Made by a program: the position numbers and the translations under genes
Assembly: GCA_035578135.1 (NCBI GenBank)
Contig: JAQJVK010000070.1
Location: 620,001 to 684,000, forward strand
Direction: 5' to 3'
Length of the DNA stretch: 64,000 nt
Source: Flexamia atlantica
Lineage: Eukaryota; Arthropoda; Insecta; Hemiptera; Cicadellidae
Shown: positions 53,626 to 64,000 of the stretch, in pieces
Layout: each line of letters begins with the position of its first letter
How positions within the stretch are numbered: the stretch's first letter is position 1
Notes under the pieces: generated by a model
Databases searched by the model: none
Seen by the model: only the letters and a program-made list of their open reading frames with translations
Told to the model about the DNA's origin: nothing

Positions 53626-55575
53626 ACTTAGGTTTTGGAAATATGGGTGATTAAATTAGTCGCTTTGCGATGTGCGGACAGCGATTTGTCTAAGTTTGAC
53701 ATTAAATATAAAAAAAATACGGAAGTGTGCCAACATGACGTACACATAGGATGATAGAATAGGACCAAAACTTTACTATTATACGACCCAAGTTACTTAA
53801 AAACTTAATTTTGGAAATATGGGTGATTAAATTAGTCACTATGCGATGTGCGGACAACGATTTGTCAAAGAATGACATGAAATATAAAAATAAATACGGA
53901 ATTGTGGATACATGACGTTCACATAGGGTGATAAAATAGGACCAGAAATTTAGTATTATACCACTCAGGTTACCGTCAAAACTTAGGTTTTGGAAATACG
54001 TGTGATTAAAATAGTCGCTTTGGATGTGCGGACAGCGATTTGTCTAAGTTTGACATGAAATATAAAAAAATACGGAAGCGTGCCAACAAGACTTACACAT
54101 AGGGTCATAGAATAGGACCAGAACTTCTGTATTATACCACCCAAGTTACCGTAAAAACTTAGGTTTTGGAAACATGGCTGATTAAAGTAGTCGCTTTGCG
54201 ATGTGCGGACAGCGATTTGTCTAAGTTTGACACGAAATATAAAATAAATACGGAAGTGTGCCAGCATGACGTACACATAGGGTGATAGAATAGAACCAGA
54301 ACTATAGTATTATACCACTCAGGTTATCGTCAAAACTTAGGTTTTGGAAATATGGGTGTTTAAAATAGTCGCTTTGGATGTGTGGACAGCGATCCACCTA
54401 AGTTTGACATGAAATTTAAAATAAATACGGAAGTGTGCAAGCAAGACGTACACATAGGGTGATAGAATAGGTCCAGAACTTCTGTATTATACCACCCAAG
54501 TTACCGTAAAAACTTAGGTTTTGGAAATATGGGTGATTAAATTTGTCGCTTTGCGATGTGCGGACAGCGATTTGTCTAAGTTTGACATGAAATATAAAAA
54601 AATACGGAAGTGTGCCAGCATGACGTACACATAGGGTGATAGAATAGGACCAAAACTTTACTACTATACGACCCAATTTACCTTAAAAACTAAATTTTGG
54701 AAATATGGGTGATTAAATTAGTCACTATGCGATGTGTGGACAACGATTTGTCAAAGAATGAAATGAAATATAAAAATAAATACGGAATTGTGGATACATG
54801 ACGTTCACATAGGGTGATAAAATAGGACCAGATATTTAGTATTATACCACTCAGGTTACCGTCAATACTTAGGTTTTGTAAATACGGGTGATTAAAATAG
54901 TCGCTTTGGATGTGTGGACAGCGATCCGTCCACGTTTGACATGAAATATAAAATAAATACGGAAGTGTGCCAACATGACGTACACTTAGGGTGATAGAAT
55001 AGGACCAGAACTTCTGTATTATACAACCCAAGTTACCGTAAAAACTTAGGTTTTGGAAATATGGCTGCTTAAAGTAGTCGCTTTGCGATGTGCGGACAGC
55101 GAATTGTCTAAGTTTGACATGAAATATAAAATGAATACGGAAGTGTGCCACCATGACGTACACATAGGATGATAGAATAGGACCAGAACCTTACTATTAT
55201 ACCACCAAAGTTACCGTAAAAAATAGGTTTTGGAAATATACGTGATTAAATTAGTCGCTTTGCGATGTGCGGATAGCGATTTGTCTAAGTTTGACATGAA
55301 ATATAAAATAAATACGGAAGTGTGCCAGCATGACGTACACATAGGGTGATAGAATAGGACCAGAACTATAGTATTATACCACTCAGGTCACCGTCAAAAC
55401 TTAGGTTTTGGAAATATGGGTGATTAAAATAGTCGCTTTGGATGTGGGGACAGCGATCCGCCTAAGTTTAACATGAAATTTAAAATAAATACGGAAGTGT
55501 GCAAGCAAGACGTACACATAGGGTGATAGAATAGGTTCAGAACTTCTGTATTATACCACCAAAGTTACCGTAAAA
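53626..55575. repeat. Right 11-monomer HOR, copy 1 (1950 bp)
   Basis: The unit contains in order a monomer with GACATTAAATAT, a class E monomer, a chimeric TTTGGATGTGCGG monomer near 54020, two monomers with GGAAGCGTGCC and GACACGAAATAT, TTTAAAATAAATACGG monomers, and an ACACTTAGGGTG variant. The same order follows in copy 2. Its monomer composition is different from the 11-monomer HOR at 6788-21549. Confidence 0.83.
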
Positions 55576-57524
55576 ACTTAGATTCTGGAAATATGGGTGA
55601 TTAAATTAGTCGCTTTGCGATGTGCGGACAGCGATTTGTCTAAGTTTGACATTAAAAATAAAAAAATACGGAAGTGTGCCAACATGACGTACACATAGGA
55701 TGATAGAATAGGACCAAAACTTTACTAATATACGACCCAAGTTACTTAAAAACTTAATTTTGGAAATATAAGTGATTAAATTAGTCACTATGCGATGTGC
55801 GGACAACGATTTGTCAAAGAATGACATGAAATATAAAAATAAATACGGAATTGTGGATACATGACGTTCACATAGGGTGATAAAATAGGACCAGAAAATT
55901 AGTATTATACCACTCAGGTTACCGTCAAAACTTAGGTTTTGGAAATACGTGTGATTAAAATAGTCGCTTTGGATGTGTGGACAGCGATTTGTCTAAGTTT
56001 GACATGAAATATAAAAAAATACGGAAGCGTGCCAACAAGACTTACACATAGGGTGATAGAATAGGACCAGAACTTCTGTATTATACCACCCAAGTTACCG
56101 TAAAAACTTACGTTTTGGAAACATGGCTGATTAAAGTAGTCGCTTTGCGATGTGCGGACAGCGATTTGTCTAAGTTTGACACGAAATATAAAATAAATAC
56201 GGAAGTGTGCCAGCATGACGTACACATAGGGTGATAGAATAGAACCAGAACTATAGTATTATACCACTCAGGTTATCGTCAAAACTTAGGTTTTGGAAAT
56301 ATGGGTGTTTAAAATAGTCGCTTTGGATGTGTGGACAGCGATCCGCCTAAGTTTGACATGAAATTTAAAATAAATACGGAAGTGTGCAAGCAAGACGTAC
56401 ACATAGGGTGATAGAATAGGTCCAGAACTTCTGTATTATACCACCCAAGTTACCGTAAAAACTTAGGTTTTGTAAATATGGGTGATTAAATTTGTCGCTT
56501 TGCGATGTGCGGACAGCGATTTGTCTAAGTTTGACATGAAATATAAAAAAATACGGAAGTGTGCCAGCATGACGTACACATAGGGTGATAGAATAGGACC
56601 AAAACTTTACTACTATACGACCCAATTTACCTTAAAAACTAAATTTTGGAAATATGGGTGATTAAATTAGTCACTATGCGATGTGCGGACAACGATTTGT
56701 CAAAGAATGACATGAAATATAAAAATAAATACGGAATTGTGGATACATGACGTTCACATAGGGTGATAAAATAGGACCAGATATTTAGTATTATACCACT
56801 CAGGTTACCGTCAATACTTAGGTTTTGTAAATACGGGTGATTAAAATAGTCGCTTTGGATGTGTGGACAGCGATCCGTCCACGTTTGACATGAAATATAA
56901 AATAAATACGGAAGTGTGCCAACATGACGTACACTTAGGGTGATAGAATAGGACCAGAACTTCTGTATTATACAACCCAAGTTACCGTAAAAACTTAGGT
57001 TTTGGAAATATGGCTGCTTAAAGTAGTCGCTTTGCGATGTGCGGACAGCGAATTGTCTAAGTTTGACATGAAATATAAAATGAATACGGAAGTGTGCCAC
57101 CATGACGTACACATAGGATGATAGAATAGGACCAGAACCTTACTATTATACCACCAAAGTTACCGTAAAAAATAGGTTTTGGAAATATACGTGATTAAAT
57201 TAGTCGCTTTGCGATGTGCGGATAGCGATTTGTCTAAGTTTGACATGAAATATAAAATAAATACGGAAGTGTGCCAGCATGACGTACACATAGGGTGATA
57301 GAATAGGACCAGAACTATAGTATTATACCACTCAGGTCACCGTCAAAACTTAGGTTTTGGAAATATGGGTGATTAAAATAGTCGCTTTGGATGTGGGGAC
57401 AGCGATCCGCCTAAGTTTGACATGAAATTTAAAATAAATACGGAAGTGTGCAAGCAAGACGTACACATAGGGTGATAGAATAGGTTCAGAACTTCTGTAT
57501 TATACCACCAAAGTTACCGTAAAA
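55576..57524. repeat. Right 11-monomer HOR, copy 2 (1949 bp)
   Basis: Rare variants recur 1949 bp apart between this copy and its neighbours: ACTTAGATTCTGG at 55576 and 57525, AATATAAGTGATTAAATTAG at about 55765 and 57714, and GAAAATTAGTATTATACC at about 55893 and 57842. Copy 1 lacks ACTTAGATTCTGG at its start, so copy 2 is closer to the partial third copy (57525 to about 57950) than to copy 1 there. Confidence 0.85.
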
Positions 57525-57994
57525 ACTTAGATTCTGGAAATATGGGTGATTAAATTAGTCGCTTTGCGATGTGCGGACAGCGATTTGTCTAAGTTTGACA
57601 TTAAAAATAAAAAAATACGGAAGTGTGCCAACATGACGTACACATAGGATGATAGAATAGGACCAAAACTTTACTAATATACGACCCAAGTTACTTAAAA
57701 ACTTAATTTTGGAAATATAAGTGATTAAATTAGTCACTATGCGATGTGCGGACAACGATTTGTCAAAGAATGACATGAAATATAAAAATAAATACGGAAT
57801 TGTGGATACATGACGTTCACATAGGGTGATAAAATAGGACCAGAAAATTAGTATTATACCACTCAGGTTACCGTCAAAACTTAGGTTTTGGAAATACGTG
57901 TGATTAAAATAGTCGCTTTGGATGTGTGGACAGCGATCCGTCTAAGTATGACATGAAATATAAAAATAAATACGGAAGTGTTTTCCAACATTAC

Positions 57995-60339
57995 GTACAC
58001 ATAGGGTGATAGAATAGGTCCAGAACTTCTGTATTATACCACCCAAGTTACCGTAAAAACTTAGGTTTTGGAAATATGGGTGATTAAATTTGTCGCTTTG
58101 CGATGTGCGGACAGCAATTTGTCTAAGTTTGACATGAAATATAAAAAAATACGGAAGTGTGCCAGCATGACGTACACATAGGGTGATAGAATAGGACCAA
58201 AACTTTACTACTATACGACCCAATTTAACTTAAAAACTAAATTTTGGAAATACGGGTGATTAAATTAGTCACTATGCGATGTGCGGACAACGATTTGTCA
58301 AAGAATGACATGAAATATAAAAATAAATACGGAATTGTGGATACATGACGTTCACATAGGGTGATAAAATAGGACCAGATATTTAGTATTATACCACTCA
58401 GGTTACCGTCAATACTTAGGTTTTGGAAATACGGGTGATTAAAATAGTCGCTTTGGATGTGTGGACAGCGATCCGTCTACGTTTGACATGAAATATAAAA
58501 TAAATACGGAAGTGTGCCAACATGACGTACACATAGGGTGATAGAATAGGACCAGAACTTCTGTATTATACAACCCAAGTTACCGTAAAAACTTAGGTTT
58601 TGGAAATATGGCTGCTTAAAGTAGTCGCTTTGCGATGTGCGGACAGCGAATTGTCTAAGTTTGACATGAAATATAAAATAAATACGGAAGTGTGCCACCA
58701 TGACGTACACATAGGATGAAAGAATAGGACCAGAACCTTACTATTATACCACCAAAGTTACCGTAAAAAATAGGTTTTGGAAATATACGTGATTAAAGTA
58801 GTCGTTTTGCGATGTGCGGACAGCGATTTGTCTAAGTATGACATGAAATATAAAAAAAATACGGAAGTGTGCTAACATTACGTACACATAGAGTGATAGA
58901 ATAGGACCAGAACTTCTGTATTATACCACCCAAGTTACCGTAAAAACTTAGGTTTTGGAAATATGGTTGATTAAAGTAGTCGCATTGCGATGTGCGGACA
59001 GCGATTTGTCTAAGTTGGACATGACATTAAAAAAATACGGAAGTGTGCCAACATGACTTACACATATGATGATAGAATAGGACCAGAACTTTACTACTAT
59101 ACCACCCAAGTTACCTTAAAAACTTAGGTCTTGGAAATATGGGTGATTAAATTAGTCGCTATGCGATGTGCGGACAACGATTTGTCTAAGTTTGACCTGA
59201 AATATAAAAATAAATACGGGATTGTGGGTACATGACGTACACATAGGGTGATAGAATAGGACCAGAACTATAGTATTATACCACTCAGGTTACCGTCAAA
59301 ACGTAGGTTTTGGAAATATGGGTGATTAAAATAGTCGCTTTGGATGTGTGGACAGCGATCCGCCTAAGTTTGACATGAAATATAAAATAAATACGGAAGT
59401 GTGCCAACATTACGTACACATAGGGTGATAGAATAGGACCAGAACTTCTGTATTATACCACCCAAGTTACCGTAAAAACTTAGGTTTTGGAAATATGGCT
59501 GATTAAAGTAGTCGCTTTGCGATGTGCGGACAGCGATTTGTCTAAATTTGACATGAAATACAAAATGAATACGGAAGTTTGCCAACATGACGTACACATA
59601 GGATGACAGAATAGGTCCAGAACTTTAGTACTATACCACCGAAGTTACCTTAAAAACTTAGGTTTTGGAAATATGGGTGTTTAGAGTATATGTTGGAAGT
59701 GTGCTAACATGACGTACACATAGGGTGAAAGAATAGGACCAGAACTTTAGTACTATACCATCCAAGTTACCTTAAAAACTTAGGTTTTGGAAATATGGGT
59801 GATTAAATTAGTCGCTTTGCGATGTGCGGACAGTGATTTGTCTAATTTTGACATGTAATATAAAATAAATACGGAAGTGTGCCAGCATGACTTACACATA
59901 GGATGAAAGAATAGGACCAGAACTTTAGTACTATACCACACAAGTTACCGTAAAAACTTAGGTTTTGGAAACATGGGTGATTAAATTAGTCGCTTTGCGA
60001 TGTGCGGGCAACGATTTGTCAAAGAATGACATAAAATATAAAAATAAATACGGAATTATGGATACATGACGTTCACATAGGGTGATAAAATAGGACCAGA
60101 AATTTAGTATTATACCACTCAGGTTACCGTCAAAACTTAGGTTTTGGAAATACGTGTGATTAAAATAGTCGCTTTGGATGTGTGGACAGCGATCCGTCTA
60201 AGTATGACATGAAATATAAAAATAAATACGGAAGTGTTTGCAAACATTACGTACACATAGGGTGATAGAATAGGACCAGAACTTCTGTATTATACCACCC
60301 AAGTTACCGTAAAAACTTAGGTTTTGGAAATATGGGTGA
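57995..60339. repeat. Duplicated block R1, copy 2 (partner 41950-44294)
   Basis: It is collinear with 41950-44294 at exactly +16045 bp. It interrupts the 1949-bp HOR: sequence before it belongs to the partial third HOR copy (to about 57950), with a GTGTTTTCCAACATT monomer at the joint. After about 60339 the array changes to GGATGTGGGGACAGCG monomers. Confidence 0.83.
59656..59777 (+). repeat. Truncated monomer, 122 bp (marker copy 3)
   Basis: Identical in length and junction to those at 43611 and 50122. Flanking ACTTAGG motifs start at 59656 and 59778. It lies 16045 bp from marker copy 1 and 9534 bp from copy 2. Confidence 0.88.
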
Positions 60340-63300
60340 TTAAAATAGTCGCTTTGGATGTGGGGACAGCGATCCGCCTAAGTTTGACATGAAATTTAAA
60401 ATAAATACGGAAGTGTGCAAGCAAGACGTACACATAGGGTGATAGAATAGGTCCAGAACTTCTGTATTATACCACCCAAGTTACCGTAAAAACTTAGGTT
60501 TTGGAAATATGGGTGATTAAATTAGTCGCTTTGCGATGTGCGGACAGCGATTTGTCTAAGTTTGACATTAAATATAAAAAAAAATACGGAAGTGTGCCAA
60601 CATGACGTACACATAGGATGATAGAATAGGACCAAAACTTTACTAATATACGACCCAAGTTACTTAAAAACTTAATTTTGGAAATATGGGTGATTAAATT
60701 AGTCACTATGCGATGTGCGGACAACGATTTGTCAAAGAATGACATGAAATATAAAAATAAATACGGAATTGTGGATACATGACGTTCACATAGGGTGATA
60801 AAATAGGACCAGAAATTTAGTATTATACCACTCAGGTTACCGTCAAAACTTAGGTTTTGGAAATACGTGTGATTAAAATAGTCGCTTTGGATGTGTGGAC
60901 AGCGATCCGTCTAAGTATGACATGAAATATAAAAATAAATACGGAAGTGTTTGCCAACATTACGTACACATAGGGTGATAGAATAGGACCAGAACCTCTG
61001 TATTATACCACCCAAGTTACCGTAAAAACTTAGGTTTTGGAAATATGGGTGATTAAATTAGTCGCTTTGCGATGTGCGGACAGCGATTTGTCTACGTTTG
61101 ACATGAAATATAAAATAAATACGGAAGTGTGCCAGCATGACGTAAATATAGGGTGATAGAATAGGACCAGAACTATAGTATTATACCACTCACGTTACCG
61201 TCAAAACTTACGTTATGGAAATACAAGTGATTAAAATAGTCGCTTTGGATGTGAGGACAGCGATCCGCCTAAGTTTGACATAAAATACAAAATAAATACG
61301 GAAGTGTGCCAACACTAAATACACATAGGGTGATAGAATAGGACCAGAACTTCTGTATTATACCACCCAAGTTACCGTAAAAACTTACGTTTTGGAAACA
61401 TGGCTGATTAAAGTAATCGCTTTGCGATGTGCGGACAGCGATTTGTCTAAGTTTGACATGAAATATAAAAAAATACGGAAGCGTGCCAACAAGACTTACA
61501 CATAGGGTGATAGAATAGGACCAGAACTTCTGTATTATACCACCCAAGTTACCGTAAAAACTTACGTTTTGGAAACATGGCTGATTAAAGTAGTCGCTTT
61601 GCGATGTGCGGACAGCGATTTGTCTAAGTTTGACACGAAATATAAAATAAATACGGAAGTGTGCCAGCATGACGTACGCATAGGGTGATAGAATAGAACC
61701 AGAACTATAGTATTATACCACTCAGGTTATCGTCAAAACTTAGGTTTTGGTAATATGGGTGTTTAAAATAGTCGCTTTGGATGTGTGGACAGCGATCCGC
61801 CTAAGTTTGACATGAAATTTAAAATAAATACGGAAGTGTGCAAGCAAGACGTACACATAGGGTGATAGAATAGGTCCAGAACTTCTGTATTATACCACCC
61901 AAGTTACCGTAAAAACTTAGGTTTTGGAAATATGGGTGATTAAATTTGTCGCTTTGCGATGTGCGGACAGCGATTTGTCTAAGTTTGACATGAAATATAA
62001 AAAAATACGGAAGTGTGCCAGCATGACGTACACATAGGGTGTTAGAATAGGACCAAAACTTTACTACTATACGACCCAATTTACCTTAAAAACTAAATTT
62101 TGGAAATATGGGTGATTAAATTAGTCACTATGCGATGTGCGGACAACGATTTGTCAAAGAATGACATGAAATATAAAAATAAATACGGAATTGTGGATAC
62201 ATGACGTTCACATAGGGTGATAAAATAGGACCAGATATTTAGTATTATACCACTCAGGTTACCGTCAATACTTAGGTTTTGTAAATACGCGTGATTAAAA
62301 TAGTCGCTTTGGATGTGTGGACAGCGATCCGTCCACGTTTGACATGAAATATAAAATAAATACGGAAGTGTGCCAACATGACGTACACTTAGGGTGATAG
62401 AATAGGACCAGAACTTCTGTATTATACAACCCAAGTTACCGTAAAAACTTAGGTTTTGGAAATATGGCTGCTTAAAGTAGTCGCTTTGCGATGTGCGGAC
62501 AGCGAATTGTCTAAGTTTGACATGAAATATAAAATGAATACGGAAGTGTGCCACCATGACGTACACATAGGATGATAGAATAGGACCAGAACCTTACTAT
62601 TATACCACCAAAGTTACCGTAAAAAATAGGTTTTGGAAATATACGTGATTAAATTAGTCGCTTTGCGATGTGCGGATAGCGATTTGTCTAAGTTTGACAT
62701 GAAATATAAAATAAATACGGAAGTGTGCCAGCATGACGTACACATAGGGTGATAGAATAGGACCAGAACTATAGTATTATACCACTCAGGTCACCGTCAA
62801 AACTTAGGTTTTGGAAATATGGGTGATTAAAATAGTCGCTTTGGATGTGGGGACAGCGATCCGCCTAAGTTTGACATGAAATTTAAAATAAATACGGAAG
62901 TGTGCAAGCAAGACGTACACATAGGGTGATAGAATAGGTTCAGAACTTCTGTATTATACCACCAAAGTTACCGTAAAAACTTAGATTCTGGAAATATGGG
63001 TGATTAAATTAGTCGCTTTGCGATGTGCGGACAGCGATTTGTCTAAGTTTGACATGAAATATAAAAAAATACGGAAGCGTGCCAACAAGACTTACACATA
63101 GGGTGATAGAATAGGACCAGAACTTCTGTATTATACCACCCAAGTTACCGTAAAAACTTACGTTTTGGAAACATGGCTGATTAAAGTAGTCGCTTTGCGA
63201 TGTGCGGACAGCGATTTGTCTAAGTTTGACACGAAATATAAAATAAATACGGAAGTGTGCCAGCATGACGTACACATAGGGTGATAGAATAGAACCAGAA

Positions 63301-64000
63301 CTATAGTATTATACCACTCAGGTTATCGTCAAAACTTAGGTTTTGGAAATATGGGTGTTTAAAATAGTCGCTTTGGATGTGTGGACAGCGATCCGCCTAA
63401 GTTTGACATGAAATTTAAAATAAATACGGAAGTGTGCCAACATGACGTACACTTAGGGTGATAGAATAGGACCAGAACTTCTGTATTATACAACCCAAGT
63501 TACCGTAAAAACTTAGGTTTTGGAAATATGGCTGCTTAAAGTAGTCGCTTTGCGATGTGCGGACAGCGAATTGTCTAAGTTTGACATGAAATATAAAATG
63601 AATACGGAAGTGTGCCACCATGACGTACACATAGGATGATAGAATAGGACCAGAACCTTACTATTATACCACCAAAGTTACCGTAAAAAATAGGTTTTGG
63701 AAATATACGTGATTAAATTAGTCGCTTTGCGATGTGCGGATAGCGATTTGTCTACGTTTGACATGAAATATAAAATAAATACGGAAGTGTGCCAGCATGA
63801 CGTACACATAGGGTGATAGAATAGGACCAGAACTATAGTATTATACCACTCAGGTCACCGTCAAAACTTAGGTTTTGGAAATATGGGTGATTAAAATAGT
63901 CGCTTTGGATGTGGGGACAGCGATCCGCCTAAGTTTGACATGAAATTTAAAATAAATACGGAAGTGTGCAAGCAAGAAGTACACATAGGGTGATAGAATA
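60340..64000. repeat. Right-end domain, 9-monomer period of 1596 bp
   Basis: GGAAGCGTGCC monomers near 61476 and 63072 are 1596 bp apart. 61450-63050 follows the right 11-monomer HOR (55996-57596) at +5454 bp. The second unit is shortened at about 63420-63440, where a GACATGAAATTTAAAATAAATACGG monomer is joined to CCAACATGACGTACACTTAGG, skipping three monomers. The array runs off the end of the window. Confidence 0.78.

Larger units (their letters stand above)
1..64000. repeat. Satellite DNA array, ~177-178 bp monomer, ~360 tandem copies
   Basis: The motif ACTTAGGTTTTGGAAATA recurs through the whole window; its first occurrences start at 31, 208, 386, 563, 742 and 919, giving spacings of 177, 178, 177, 179 and 177 bp. 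All copies lie in the same direction, with no inverted segment noticed. A consensus written by eye is about 37% G+C. No non-satellite insertion of any size was seen. Monomers differ from one another by point changes, 1-2 bp indels and a few larger deletions, and are grouped into multi-monomer higher-order repeats. The length, orientation and HOR organisation fit a centromeric or pericentromeric satellite of a eukaryote, plausibly a plant. That location is inferred from general knowledge of such arrays and cannot be shown from sequence alone. I do not recognise the satellite family. Confidence 0.97.

Noticed and set aside
1..64000. CRISPR array
   Set aside because: Repeats of about 178 bp are directly adjacent with no unique spacers, and no cas-like gene is present.
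1..64000. Identification as Arabidopsis CEN180, Brassica CentBr, maize CentC, rice CentO or human alpha satellite
   Set aside because: Length is similar to some of these, but no sequence similarity is apparent from memory. A database search would be needed to name the family.

Overview
The whole 64 kb is one uninterrupted head-to-tail satellite DNA array. The monomer is about 177-178 bp, with roughly 360 copies, about 63% A+T, all in the same orientation. Satellite begins before base 1 and continues past base 64000. I find no protein gene, tRNA, rRNA, transposon or CRISPR array. The numerous short minus-strand open frames are artefacts of the satellite: the common 177-bp monomer is an exact multiple of three and one minus-strand frame happens to lack stops. 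A megabase-type tandem array with higher-order repeats (HORs) points to a eukaryotic chromosome, most likely a centromeric or pericentromeric block and less likely a subtelomeric or other heterochromatic knob. The monomer length is typical of plant centromere satellites (Arabidopsis CEN180 is about 178 bp), but the sequence does not resemble any satellite I can recall, so the species and satellite name are left open.

Monomers fall into a few recurring classes, recognisable around their centre. Class A has CGCTATGCGATGTGCGGACA followed by ACGATTTGTC. Class B lacks one base there and reads TTTGGATGTGTGGACAGCG then ATCCGCC, usually preceded by a CTCAGGTTACCGTC linker. Class C has GGCTGATTAAAGTAGTCGC. 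Class D has GACATTAAAAAAA and GACTTACACATAGGATG. Class E has CAAAGAATGACATG then GAATTGTGGATACATG. Ordered strings of these classes form HORs, and the HOR type changes along the window.

Layout: 1-6787, mixed monomers with weak 2-, 8- and 14-monomer repeats. 6788-21549, a well homogenised HOR domain with a basic 11-monomer unit of 1957 bp and length variants of 9, 12 and 13 monomers. 21550-26049, a mixed domain with 2-, 10- and 14-monomer relations. 26050-32135, a 3120-bp tandem duplication. 32136-41949, the least homogenised stretch. 41950-50866, blocks related at 2659, 3675 and 6511 bp. 50867-53625, local one- and two-monomer amplification. 53626-57950, a second 11-monomer HOR of 1949 bp. 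57990-60339, a distant copy of 41950-44294 at an offset of exactly 16045 bp. 60340-64000, pieces of the earlier right-hand HORs with a 9-monomer period of 1596 bp.

Nothing here acts as a gene set. The content worth attention is the record of array evolution: fresh tandem duplications, single-monomer deletions, chimeric monomers, conversion-like patches and a shared truncated monomer that marks dispersed duplicate blocks. Each monomer also carries a conserved dyad, a small TCGC-TTT-GCGA hairpin and phased A/T tracts. These might matter for centromeric chromatin, but that is inference.
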